A stretch of DNA of 24,494 nt, from positions 1-24,494 of the IMG/VR virus record IMGVR_UViG_3300025701_000050; one strand, given 5' to 3'. The notes under the pieces were generated by a model. That model saw nothing but the letters and a program-made list of their open reading frames with translations, was not told where the DNA came from and made no database searches. Source of the stretch: a virus. Each line of letters begins with the position of its first letter. The first letter of the stretch is position 1. Shown here one piece after another: positions 17,184 through 23,432 of this stretch. Position numbers and translations under genes: made by a program.

Positions 17184-17191
17184 TTTTTATA
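17184..17191 (-). promoter_or_regulatory. Late-promoter-like TATAAAAA before the hub operon
   Basis: The minus strand in the 56-nt gap reads ATATATATACTTACTACGTA then TATAAAAACAATAG. TATAAAAA ends 17 nt before the ATG at 17166. The ATATATA element is present as at other genes but lies about 9 nt further upstream. This would drive the five-gene hub operon. Confidence 0.5.
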
Positions 17192-17222
17192 CGTAGTAAG
17201 TATATATATTAAGATTAATCTA

Positions 17223-17813
17223 CTACCCTTTTAAGTTATCATACTCTGGGCCCATTGGTCGAAATAATAATTTGTTGAAGTATTCTGGATCTGCAGGTAC
17301 GCGATCCCCTAGAAACTTTTTAAGATGTGCCTCGAAGACTCCTTTAGATTCATAATAATATTTACCCTTGGAATAAGAAACCCTTGAGGACTTTTCATAT
17401 AGCTCCCTGATCTCTTTTTCAATTAAAAAATCTTGAATATTAAGATAAAGCTCCTGTACTTGGTTAAATGTTTTAGTACACATTACAGAATCTACAGTAA
17501 TCATATAGGTTTCTGAATTAGCGTCTAAATGTTTTTGAAGTTCTTTTTTATTTTTAATATTAGATCTATTAAATCCAAAAACAGTAGTTCCACCATTAAA
17601 ATTCTTTTCAAACTTCATTCCAAAGAAATATCTTTTAAGAAAATTAATATCATCGTAGAACTTAACTATTCTAACATGATACTTCGGCATTGTTTCGTCG
17701 AATTTCACATCGTATATTAATACTCTAACTGGGAAAACAATATTTGAATATCTAGAGTTTGAAATAAGAGCATGGACATGTTCACCTTTATTAAATAAGC
17801 GATGTCTAATCAT
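17223..17813 (-). CDS. Unrecognised 196-aa protein
   Basis: I do not recognise the family. The protein is rich in Lys, Phe, Tyr and Asn. The first half is probably beta-rich (VFPVRVLIYDVKFDETMPKY, HVRIVKFYDD). The second half holds helices (KNKKELQKHLDANSET, FLIEKEIRELYEKSSRV), and GVFEAHLKKFLGDRVPADPE precedes the C-terminus. No signal peptide, membrane segment or catalytic motif is visible. The ATG overlaps the previous stop as ATGATTAG. It is the last of five small genes between the dCMP deaminase unit and the hub operon, and could be a tail-assembly factor by position. Confidence 0.7.
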   Translation of the reverse strand: MIRHRLFNKGEHVHALISNSRYSNIVFPVRVLIYDVKFDETMPKYHVRIVKFYDDINFLKRYFFGMKFEKNFNGGTTVFGFNRSNIKNKKELQKHLDANSETYMITVDSVMCTKTFNQVQELYLNIQDFLIEKEIRELYEKSSRVSYSKGKYYYESKGVFEAHLKKFLGDRVPADPEYFNKLLFRPMGPEYDNLKG

Positions 17814-18213
17814 TGTCTACAAATTTAACGAAGTCGAATTGATTTAATATATTTTTACTTGGTACTTTATCCATGTTTAAAGAATTAAGAATAAATTCTA
17901 TTTTCATGTCAGTGTAACTAGAGACCATCTTTTTAAAATTAGATATAACAGTAGGATCTAGATCTCTGAATGTATATACTATTGTTGTCGTTTTTTTCTT
18001 TTCAGAATTTATCGTAGTTCTAAATGAATTCATAATATTTAAACCTATCACGGCATCGCTAGGTTCGTTACTATATGGATCTGCTTTAATTAACTTGTTT
18101 TTAATAATAGAAAAGTCGATGACAGTCGAGTTCGGATCTTCAATTGCTCTTACAAACTTATTAAAATCTCTTTTTGACTTACACCAAACGCATTCTATCT
18201 TTATGTTATCCAT
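17806..18213 (-). CDS. Unrecognised 135-aa protein
   Basis: Started at ATG 18213 (MDNIKIECVWCKSKRD), where it overlaps the upstream stop as ATGGATAA. A TTG five codons upstream is also in frame but is less likely. A C-x-x-C pair lies at residues 8-11 near the N-terminus, with no second pair to complete a zinc site. The rest alternates strand and helix (TTTIVYTFRDLDPTVISNFK). No family is recognised and the function is unknown. It sits in a run of overlapping genes that are likely translationally coupled. Confidence 0.7.
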   Translation of the reverse strand: MDNIKIECVWCKSKRDFNKFVRAIEDPNSTVIDFSIIKNKLIKADPYSNEPSDAVIGLNIMNSFRTTINSEKKKTTTIVYTFRDLDPTVISNFKKMVSSYTDMKIEFILNSLNMDKVPSKNILNQFDFVKFVDND

Positions 18214-18520
18214 TATTAGTTTGTTCAAGGTTCGATATACTCGCCTTGAGATTCTTTATTTTAAAGGAGATTTCCTTTTCAGTTGGTTTGTAATTACTTC
18301 CCCAATCACTGTTTATTTGTATTTGGTTTTTAGAATTTGAATTACCAAACTCTAATCCCAAATCAATACAGAGTTCTTCGATGAATTTTATTTTATTTAA
18401 AATAGAATCAAACTCATACACTGTAGTTGATTCGTATTCTTCACCTCCACCGTTTATATTATCGTCGTAAACCGATTTTATTACGCCATTGTCTGCCAGC
18501 GTTATTTTAATTTCCTGCAT
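18206..18520 (-). CDS. Unrecognised 104-aa acidic protein
   Basis: A small protein with an N-terminal strand (MQEIKITLADNGVIKSVYDD), an acidic Gly/Glu loop (NGGGEEYESTTVYEF), one helix (ILNKIKFIEELCIDLGLEFG) and a Lys-rich C-terminal helix (EKEISFKIKNLKASISNLEQ). No family is recognised. The ATG lies inside the end of the 127-aa gene (14-nt overlap), and the stop overlaps the next ATG by 8 nt. That degree of overlap on both sides argues that the frame is real and co-translated. Confidence 0.68.
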   Translation of the reverse strand: MQEIKITLADNGVIKSVYDDNINGGGEEYESTTVYEFDSILNKIKFIEELCIDLGLEFGNSNSKNQIQINSDWGSNYKPTEKEISFKIKNLKASISNLEQTNNG

Positions 18521-18890
18521 TTTTTCTACCAGCTAAAGATTGTTGAGCTTCTTTTCTTAATACGTTTGCCTTCTTTTTGTCGGCTCTATAAGTTTCTCTA
18601 TCTTTAACAGCGGTAAGCGTCCATGCTTCTTCTAGTTTTGCTACTTCTTCTGCATTATATCCAGAAGCTGTCCATGCTTCTTTTAATTTATTTAGACTTA
18701 CGATCAACTGTTCTTCAATAGAATCTAATCTTCTTTTTTCATTAGCTGCTTCCATTGCTCGACCGTCTTCTGCCATTTTATTGTGCCATGCAATTCCTTG
18801 CTCTGAAAATCTTCCAAACATATTTTTTATTTTTAAAAAACCTGCTTGCTTAAACTCTCCTCTTCTTTGTCTTCTTGATGCTGTTGCCAT
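18507..18890 (-). CDS. Unrecognised 127-aa basic helical protein
   Basis: The N-terminus is Arg-rich (MATASRRQRRGEFKQAGFLK). The rest is predicted to be almost entirely helical, with two similar Trp-containing helices (LNKLKEAWTASGYNAEEVAK and AKLEEAWTLTAVKDRETYRA) and a Lys-rich end. The repeated K/E-L-x-E-A-W-T suggests an internal helical duplication. A coiled-coil or nucleic-acid-associated structural role is possible. The family is unknown to me. The 45-nt gap upstream contains GATAAATA, a weak promoter candidate. Confidence 0.7.
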   Translation of the reverse strand: MATASRRQRRGEFKQAGFLKIKNMFGRFSEQGIAWHNKMAEDGRAMEAANEKRRLDSIEEQLIVSLNKLKEAWTASGYNAEEVAKLEEAWTLTAVKDRETYRADKKKANVLRKEAQQSLAGRKNAGN

Positions 18891-18935
18891 TATGTTCTTG
18901 TATTATGTGGTTAAATATTATTTATCTAAATTATA

Positions 18936-19445
18936 TTAGCTGTAGTATTCTAATAAAAAATCAGTAACGTTAGCTTTGATATATTCTTGTAATTTGTTTA
19001 TCTCTATCTGTGACATAGCTACTTCTGAAATTTCCTGATTAAGATCTTCTGTTTCCATACCTTCACCTAACATTGAGTAAAGCTGGGGTGTTGGAATATT
19101 AAGATTGATTTGAATAGGAACGTTCACCACGTTTTTCTTGCTCATCTTTAATATCATTTTACCGAGTACTGAAGGTTCTACTTCAGCCGGACCTTGTGAT
19201 ACTACAGGTGGAGCCGTAACATTTACTTTTTCTTTTTTTACTGGTGTTAGCGGGTTAGCGCCTGGAAACGGTACTTCTCCGTCAATAATTGGCTCTAGAA
19301 ATTCTAATAAAACACTCTTGAATATTCTTTGTCCATTTGTAAAATTTACAAATTCACCGTCGTCGGATTCAACATCGACGATATCGCCGAAGTGTTCTCC
19401 TTTTTTCCATTGATATTGTTTTAAATCACCTTGCACTTCTGTCAT
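18936..19445 (-). CDS. Unrecognised 169-aa protein with Pro-rich linker
   Basis: The first 60 residues form a small beta-rich unit (HFGDIVDVESDDGEFVNFTN, FKSVLLEFLEPII). A Pro/Val linker follows (NPLTPVKKEKVNVTAPPVVS), then a helical C-terminal half (KMILKMSKKNVVNVPIQINL, EINKLQEYIKANVTDFLLEY). The separation of a compact N-domain from a helical C-domain suggests an adaptor or assembly protein. No catalytic motif is visible and no family is recognised. TATAACTA lies 14 nt upstream of the ATG. Confidence 0.7.
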   Translation of the reverse strand: MTEVQGDLKQYQWKKGEHFGDIVDVESDDGEFVNFTNGQRIFKSVLLEFLEPIIDGEVPFPGANPLTPVKKEKVNVTAPPVVSQGPAEVEPSVLGKMILKMSKKNVVNVPIQINLNIPTPQLYSMLGEGMETEDLNQEISEVAMSQIEINKLQEYIKANVTDFLLEYYS

Positions 19446-19459
19446 TTTAAATTATTTAA

Positions 19460-19467
19460 TAGTTATA
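19460..19467 (-). promoter_or_regulatory. Weak late-promoter-like TATAACTA
   Basis: TATAACTA on the minus strand ends 14 nt before the ATG of the 169-aa gene, the same spacing as several other boxes here. It has one mismatch to TATAAATA. No extended ATATATAG element is seen upstream, so this is a weak call. Confidence 0.3.
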
Positions 19468-19486
19468 CTAAAAAAATCTATTTTGT

Positions 19487-19666
19487 TTATTTTAAAGCTC
19501 CCGTGTAATCCTCTACGAATTCTTCAAGATAGTTTATTGATTCACTAGGGCCTATCACCGCGTCAGGACTCGTTATGTACATTTTATAAAAGAAAGCGTC
19601 ACCTAACTCGATTCTTTTTCTTTTTAAATCTTCTAATTCTGGTAGATATCTTTTATTGAATCCCAT
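19487..19666 (-). CDS. Small 59-aa protein overlapping the dCMP deaminase end
   Basis: A complete frame from ATG 19666 to TAA 19487, starting MGFNKRYLPELEDLKRKRIE. The ATG lies 14 nt inside the end of the dCMP deaminase gene, like other overlaps in this window. The product has a charged N-terminal helix, a short aromatic strand (DAFFYKMYI) and an acidic helix (SESINYLEEFVEDYTGAL). It fills what would otherwise be a 207-nt gap in a densely packed strand, and its codon and amino-acid usage match its neighbours. No family is recognised. It could be a small regulator of the deaminase or an unrelated protein. Confidence 0.68.
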   Translation of the reverse strand: MGFNKRYLPELEDLKRKRIELGDAFFYKMYITSPDAVIGPSESINYLEEFVEDYTGALK

Positions 19667-20168
19667 TCCATGTATTTACTTGTTTAACTTCAATTCCTGC
19701 GGTTTCTAAGAGCTCAACTCCGCTCATGTCTCTGTATTCTTCTGTATAATATACCATTTTAATTCCAGCTTGTATAATTAACTTAGCACATCCAAAACAT
19801 GGACATGTTGTAGTGTATAGATCAGCACCAACACAACTCATAGTCGATTTTGCAACTTTCATAATTGCATTTGATTCTGCGTGTAAAACCGCAGGTTTTG
19901 TTATTGCGCCATGTTTGTGGCAAACACCATTATTACATTCATATCCCTGTTCTGCTAAATCAACAGCGAGGTCTGGGTTTTCGTAATATCTAGTATCTGT
20001 TTCTTCACATGAATTATCAAACCCATGGGGCATGCCATTATAACCGAATGAAATTACTTGATGATCTTTTACGATGACACACCCTACTTTACGTCTTTCT
20101 GCGTAACTAAGTTGAGCAAACTGATATGCTGTTTGCATGTATACTAATTCTATTGGTATTCTTGGCAT
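19653..20168 (-). CDS. dCMP deaminase (deoxycytidylate deaminase family)
   Basis: A 171-aa zinc-dependent cytidine-deaminase-fold protein. The catalytic H-A-E is at residues 96-98 (VLHAESNAIMKVAKS) and the zinc-binding P-C-x-x-C at 123-127 (TTTCPCFGCAKLIIQAGI). GYNGMPHGFDN at 42-52 is typical of dCMP deaminases (T4 cd, ComEB). A Cys/His-rich insert (YECNNGVCHKHG) resembles the second zinc site of T4-type enzymes. It makes dUMP from dCMP, feeding dTMP synthesis, which suits an AT-rich phage genome. It stands apart from other nucleotide genes and is flanked by a terminator and an exact TATAAATA box, so it is expressed as the head of its own unit. Confidence 0.95.
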   Translation of the reverse strand: MPRIPIELVYMQTAYQFAQLSYAERRKVGCVIVKDHQVISFGYNGMPHGFDNSCEETDTRYYENPDLAVDLAEQGYECNNGVCHKHGAITKPAVLHAESNAIMKVAKSTMSCVGADLYTTTCPCFGCAKLIIQAGIKMVYYTEEYRDMSGVELLETAGIEVKQVNTWNGIQ

Positions 20169-20183
20169 ATTATTATATTATAA

Positions 20184-20191
20184 TATTTATA
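20184..20191 (-). promoter_or_regulatory. Late promoter, exact TATAAATA, before dCMP deaminase
   Basis: The minus strand reads GGTATAAATATTATAATA. TATAAATA is identical to the T4 late promoter core and ends 15 nt before the ATG. It lies directly after a strong terminator, so a promoter is required here, which makes this one of the best-supported promoters in the window. Confidence 0.7.
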
Positions 20192-20214
20192 CCAATTAGT
20201 CGGGTATTGTTTAC

Positions 20215-20243
20215 AAAAAAAGCCCGGATTTCTCCAGGCTTTT
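20215..20243 (-). terminator. Intrinsic terminator after the 395-aa gene
   Basis: On the minus strand AAAAGCCTGG (20243-20234) pairs with CCGGGCTTTT (20227-20218) around a 6-nt loop, giving 10 pairs including one G-U. The stem runs into a tract of seven T residues (20221-20215). It lies 21 nt past the stop of the 395-aa gene and closes the cluster of tagged proteins. Confidence 0.9.
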
Positions 20244-20264
20244 AGTTTTATATTTAAGAATGAA

Positions 20265-21452
20265 TTACTCTACATCAGTAGCGTCGTCTGCTAATTCAGA
20301 TTCTTTCATTTCATTAATTTTAGTAGTATATGATTCGATCATTGAATTACAAGCTGCTTCATATGCTTCAGTTGAATAATCTTCTTTCATTTCTTTAAGA
20401 GCTCCAGCTGCTAATGCCGCAACTAATGCTGCGTTTTCAGCCATGTAAGATTCTACAGTGTGAGAGTCATGTGCGTCTTCTTCCCATACTTTAGCTTCGT
20501 TTTTACAAGATTCATAAACTTCTTTTAACATTGCTGCTACTGCGATAGCAGCTGCAGGATTTTCGTTTACTTCTTCAGTCTCTTCAGATTCTTTAACTCC
20601 TAAAAAGTCTGCAGCAGCAGCTTTTAATTCGTCATAAGTATATTTACCTGTTAATGCATCAGCTAAGATAGTTCCTCCTTTTTTACCAATCGCGTATAAT
20701 GATACGTGATCAAATCCTAACCAAGGTCCAACGAATTCGTCTGTTGCTTTTAAACCTAAATCAACAGATAATGTCCATGATAAAGATCTCTTTGCTAAGA
20801 ATTGGTCATTATAACCTAATTTACCAGCTTTAATATAACCTGATGCGTTTACAGCTTCTTCAATTGCTTCAGCTTCTTCAACTTTAAAAGTTTCTCCGTC
20901 GAATTCAAATTCATCTTCACCAGCTTCTTTAGCTTTTCTAACTGCGTCTCCGAAAGCATTACCTTCTTCAACCTCTTCAGTTTCTTCAACCTCTTCAGTT
21001 TCTTCAACCTCTTCAGATTCTTCAACTTTAAAAGTTTCTCCGTCAAATTCAAATTCAGTTTCACCAGCTTCTTTAGCTTTTCTAACTGCGTCTCCGAAAG
21101 CATTACCTTCTTCAATTGCTTTAACTTTAACAGTAAATGTCTCTTCTGATTCTTCGATGTATTCTGCTAAGTCAGCATCGTCCCATCCGTATTGAGAATC
21201 TGCTAATACTGTTTCAAGATCTTCTCTTTTACCTGTTAGTTCAACTTCTGGAAATCCTGAAGGACCTTCCTGGTCGATAACTTCCATAGAAACTTTGTTT
21301 TTCTTAAGTAATTTTGCAAGACCTTTTGATTTTGGGTCAACTGCGTCCATCACAACAGAAGCTTCCTGAACTTCTAAATTGTTAATTTCTTCTTGATTGG
21401 CATTAGCTTGCTTTTCTGCAACGTACTGCTCAAACGATTTTAATTTAGCCAT
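20265..21452 (-). CDS. Acidic repeat protein with capsid-targeting-like N-terminus
   Basis: A 395-aa protein. The N-terminus MAKLKSFEQYVAEK matches the peptide shared by four upstream gene products, with a hydrophobic-x-Glu site at residue 13. Residues about 31-100 are a small alpha/beta unit. Residues 116-145 and 164-193 are a near-identical duplicated motif (GNAFGDAVRKAKEAG then EFEFDGETFKVEE), separated by an acidic EEVEET repeat. Residues about 202-285 form another domain, and the C-terminal 95 residues are Ala-rich helix. Motifs of the type AF-x(2)-A-x(3)-AK-x-x-G ... F-E-F-x-G recur in marine phage proteins. The high acidity and helical tail would suit a scaffold-core or internal head protein. 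Several I-E-E and L-K-E sites could be cut by a gp21-type protease. Last gene before a terminator. Confidence 0.8.
   Translation of the reverse strand: MAKLKSFEQYVAEKQANANQEEINNLEVQEASVVMDAVDPKSKGLAKLLKKNKVSMEVIDQEGPSGFPEVELTGKREDLETVLADSQYGWDDADLAEYIEESEETFTVKVKAIEEGNAFGDAVRKAKEAGETEFEFDGETFKVEESEEVEETEEVEETEEVEEGNAFGDAVRKAKEAGEDEFEFDGETFKVEEAEAIEEAVNASGYIKAGKLGYNDQFLAKRSLSWTLSVDLGLKATDEFVGPWLGFDHVSLYAIGKKGGTILADALTGKYTYDELKAAAADFLGVKESEETEEVNENPAAAIAVAAMLKEVYESCKNEAKVWEEDAHDSHTVESYMAENAALVAALAAGALKEMKEDYSTEAYEAACNSMIESYTTKINEMKESELADDATDVE
20874..21115 (-). repeat. 98-bp direct duplication inside the acidic repeat gene
   Basis: 20874-20971 and 21018-21115 are the same 98-bp sequence offset by 144 bp (48 codons), with 3 mismatches that I can count. 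They encode the duplicated 30-residue motif. The near identity at DNA level, including synonymous positions, points to recent duplication or ongoing recombination rather than ancient domain repetition. Confidence 0.92.
20964..21026 (-). repeat. 18-bp tandem repeat, about 3.5 copies, encoding EEVEET
   Basis: The plus-strand unit TTCTTCAACCTCTTCAGT occurs at 20964-20981, 20982-20999 and 21000-21017 (last base changed), followed by a partial copy to 21026. It encodes the acidic EEVEET spacer between the duplicated motifs. In-frame copy-number change would alter only the spacer length. Confidence 0.9.
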
Positions 21453-21486
21453 AATATAATTTATTTTATTGTTTTTTATTATTAAT

Positions 21487-21495
21487 CTATATATC
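21487..21495 (-). promoter_or_regulatory. GATATATAG element before the acidic repeat gene
   Basis: GATATATAG on the minus strand is followed by ATTAATAATAAA in place of the usual TATAAA box. It matches the first half of the element found exactly at three other genes. The second half is degenerate and 35 nt separate the element from the ATG, so activity is uncertain. Confidence 0.35.
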
Positions 21496-21501
21496 TATGA
21501 A

Positions 21502-22533
21502 TTAAATGATAGTTTCTCTACCATCAATAACGTCCTGGTAATTAACCCTACCCTTAGATCTTTTAATTTGATCTTCGTTTTCTTTTAAGTTTATTTTATA
21601 AATAGGTCTAATATATTCTTCATTTAAATACGTCTTGAATTCCTGTGGCAGCTCTTCTCCATAAAAATCCTCGTATACTGCAACATAAACTCTAGCCATT
21701 TTATCTGCAGCCATTCCTGAAGCTGAATTGATTTCTGCAACCCAACATTCGCCAGATTTATCTACCATTAAATCAATTGACCAAAGACCAAGCTTTAATT
21801 TTTCTCTAACAGTTTTACAGATATCAGTTATTTTATCCATAAAATCTAATTTACTTGTGTCTTGATCGACATACGTAAATTCAGTTTTTTCACCGGATTT
21901 TTTATCTTTAATTTCATTTTCAGTTGCTGATACTCTTTCATGGACTAATACCACAGTATCATTTACTAATAAAATTCTAAACTCAGTATCTAAGTCTTTA
22001 GCTTCTGAATAGTTTTGAAATTCCCCTTTACTTTTTTCTAAGTCTTCATAAGTATCAAAAATCTCAATACCCATTCCGGAGTGTCCATCATCTGGTTTTG
22101 CAATTACAGGAAATTCTAAATCCTTCGCATCTTCTTTTTTATAAACAGCCTTTGGTATAAAATCTGAATCTTGAAACATTTTATAAAAGTCAGTTTTATT
22201 ACCGCTAATCTTCATAGCTTCTGGTAAATTATACATATCATCTTCTGATATACCATACTTCTCTAAAAAATCTAAACCTTCTTTTGAGTTTCCACCATAA
22301 TAAATAAGAGGTAGTTTTGAATTAACTTCTAAGTCTTTTCCATAATCTCCTTTAGCATAAAAGGCATTATATAGTTCTTTTAAACAAATTTCGTTTACGT
22401 CGCCGTAAATACTATTGTTTGTGCCTGTAAGGCCTTTTACCTCTTCTCCTGCTAATATAAAATTAACTTTTTTTAGATAATCTTTATTAGACTTTTCAAG
22501 TAGAAATTTCTCAAATAGTTTTACTTTTTTCAT
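21502..22533 (-). CDS. ATP-grasp ligase with capsid-targeting-like N-terminus
   Basis: A 343-aa protein. The N-terminus MKKVKLFEKFLLEK shares the MK-x-x-K-x-F-E-x-F pattern of its neighbours and ends in an L-x-E site at residue 13. The rest is an ATP-grasp enzyme: FPVIAKPDDGHSGMGI at 141-156 (ATP-binding Lys146 and Gly loop), a hydrophobic strand with HER near 198-200, and WSIDLMVDKSGECWVAEINS at 251-270, with the metal ligands of the family most likely Asp254, Glu267 and Asn269. ATP-grasp ligases join a carboxylate to an amine or thiol through an acyl-phosphate, as in RimK-type peptide tailing. The substrate is unknown. If the N-terminus is a packaging tag, this enzyme would travel in the head and be injected. 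An extended promoter-like motif lies directly upstream. Confidence 0.87.
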   Translation of the reverse strand: MKKVKLFEKFLLEKSNKDYLKKVNFILAGEEVKGLTGTNNSIYGDVNEICLKELYNAFYAKGDYGKDLEVNSKLPLIYYGGNSKEGLDFLEKYGISEDDMYNLPEAMKISGNKTDFYKMFQDSDFIPKAVYKKEDAKDLEFPVIAKPDDGHSGMGIEIFDTYEDLEKSKGEFQNYSEAKDLDTEFRILLVNDTVVLVHERVSATENEIKDKKSGEKTEFTYVDQDTSKLDFMDKITDICKTVREKLKLGLWSIDLMVDKSGECWVAEINSASGMAADKMARVYVAVYEDFYGEELPQEFKTYLNEEYIRPIYKINLKENEDQIKRSKGRVNYQDVIDGRETII

Positions 22534-22544
22534 GGTAGCTTTTT

Positions 22545-22563
22545 TATTTATACCCTATATATC
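22545..22563 (-). promoter_or_regulatory. Extended late-promoter-like motif before the ATP-grasp gene
   Basis: The minus strand reads GATATATAGGGTATAAATA. It contains an exact T4-type TATAAATA and the GATATATAG element. The box ends 11 nt before the ATG. It overlaps the last codons and TAA of the cupin gene, so the motif is conserved despite coding constraint. Confidence 0.65.
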
Positions 22564-22895
22564 TTGATCTTAAGATCTGATGTTCCTGGTAATATTCTAT
22601 GAATAACTCCCGTTGGTATTTTTATATCTACGCCGATTATGAGTGGTGTTGGTAATTCATTGTCATATTGAAATCTCCAGTCGGAATCTTCTAATACTTC
22701 AATAACCCTATCTTCAGGGTCGCTGTGCCATTTATATAAGTGTTCTGGATAGCTTGGATCGAATGTTCTTATAATATAACCATCATACTGCTCTTCAACG
22801 AAGGGCTTAGTTTGATCATTTATGTTAGATATCAATTCTTCCATTGACATGCTACCACATTTACAAGATTTACATTTACAATCTTTATCTACCAT
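22548..22895 (-). CDS. Small cupin-like protein with Cys-rich N-terminus
   Basis: 115 aa from ATG 22895 (MVDKDCKCKSCKCGS), which overlaps the upstream stop by 7 nt (ATGGTAG). An in-frame upstream ATG would add 18 residues lying inside the previous gene and is less likely. The C-terminal 70 residues look like a single cupin barrel: YKWHSDPEDRVIEVLEDSDW, FQYDNELPTPLIIGVDIKIP, then GVIHRI. The His of WHSDPEDR and of GVIHR are likely metal ligands. Small proteins of this type are common in marine phages but their function is not known to me. The N-terminal C-x-C-x-x-C-x-C suggests a metal or redox site. It is the only protein of the cluster without the MK-x-x-K-x-F-E start. Confidence 0.75.
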   Translation of the reverse strand: MVDKDCKCKSCKCGSMSMEELISNINDQTKPFVEEQYDGYIIRTFDPSYPEHLYKWHSDPEDRVIEVLEDSDWRFQYDNELPTPLIIGVDIKIPTGVIHRILPGTSDLKIKIYRV

Positions 22896-23428
22896 GGCTG
22901 ATCTGATTTTAAACCTAATTGTTTTCCAAAAAGAGTTGGTCCATAACATGCCCAGAATCCAGCTTTCATTGGATCCATTTTTTCTGCTTTATCGCAACCG
23001 TGCCTAGCCCAGAAACTAGCAGCTTTTCCAGGATTATCATTTTTAACTGTAAGGTTTGGATCTCCCCATTCTACCTTTTTTGCTAATACATTCCCTTCTT
23101 TGTCTTTTCTACCTCCGTCTCTATATACTATAAACTTCTTACCTCCACCTCGTTCTGGCGAATCTAATTTAACTTTAATTGTCTTTCCTCCACGTGGAGT
23201 ATAAAGAGCAGGTTTACCTACATCTAGATTTTTAGCCATCCAGCCTGATGGTCCTTTTAGAATAATGTTATTTTTATCCCAGTATTCTTTAACCTCTTCG
23301 AATAGTTTAGAATAGGCATCACTACCTAATCTAAAGAATGAATTAGTTAAATCTAAATCTTCTGCAATATGTGCCTTTAATTCTGGTGAAACCTTTTCCC
23401 AAGCTTCAAATGTTTTTATAAATTTCAT
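22889..23428 (-). CDS. Tagged protein with ARHxC/WxC module (possible internal head protein)
   Basis: 179 aa from ATG 23428 (MKFIKTFEAWEKVSPELKAH). An in-frame TTG eight codons upstream is less likely, since the ATG follows the previous stop by 4 nt. The first ten residues match the shared N-terminal peptide, although no clear L/I-x-E site follows. Residues about 55-125 are Gly/Lys-rich (LYTPRGGKTIKVKLDSPERG). The C-terminal part has SFWARHGCDKAEKMDPMKAG then FWACYGPTLFGKQLG. This resembles a short module (F-x-A-R-H-x-C-D ... W-A/S-C) recurrent in marine phage proteins, with Cys145, Cys161 and His143 as possible metal ligands. Function unknown; a structural or DNA-associated role in the head is inferred from the tag. 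Confidence 0.78.
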   Translation of the reverse strand: MKFIKTFEAWEKVSPELKAHIAEDLDLTNSFFRLGSDAYSKLFEEVKEYWDKNNIILKGPSGWMAKNLDVGKPALYTPRGGKTIKVKLDSPERGGGKKFIVYRDGGRKDKEGNVLAKKVEWGDPNLTVKNDNPGKAASFWARHGCDKAEKMDPMKAGFWACYGPTLFGKQLGLKSDQPW

Positions 23429-23432
23429 ATTT

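Noticed and set aside
20964-21026. Short tandem repeat as a possible CRISPR array or replication iteron set
   Set aside because: Units are contiguous with no spacers and keep the reading frame of an acidic protein segment, so they are coding repeats.
20849-21115. Minus-strand 88-aa Leu/Lys-rich frame
   Set aside because: It is a frame-shifted reading of the duplicated repeat region of the 395-aa gene, and its regularity comes from that repeat.
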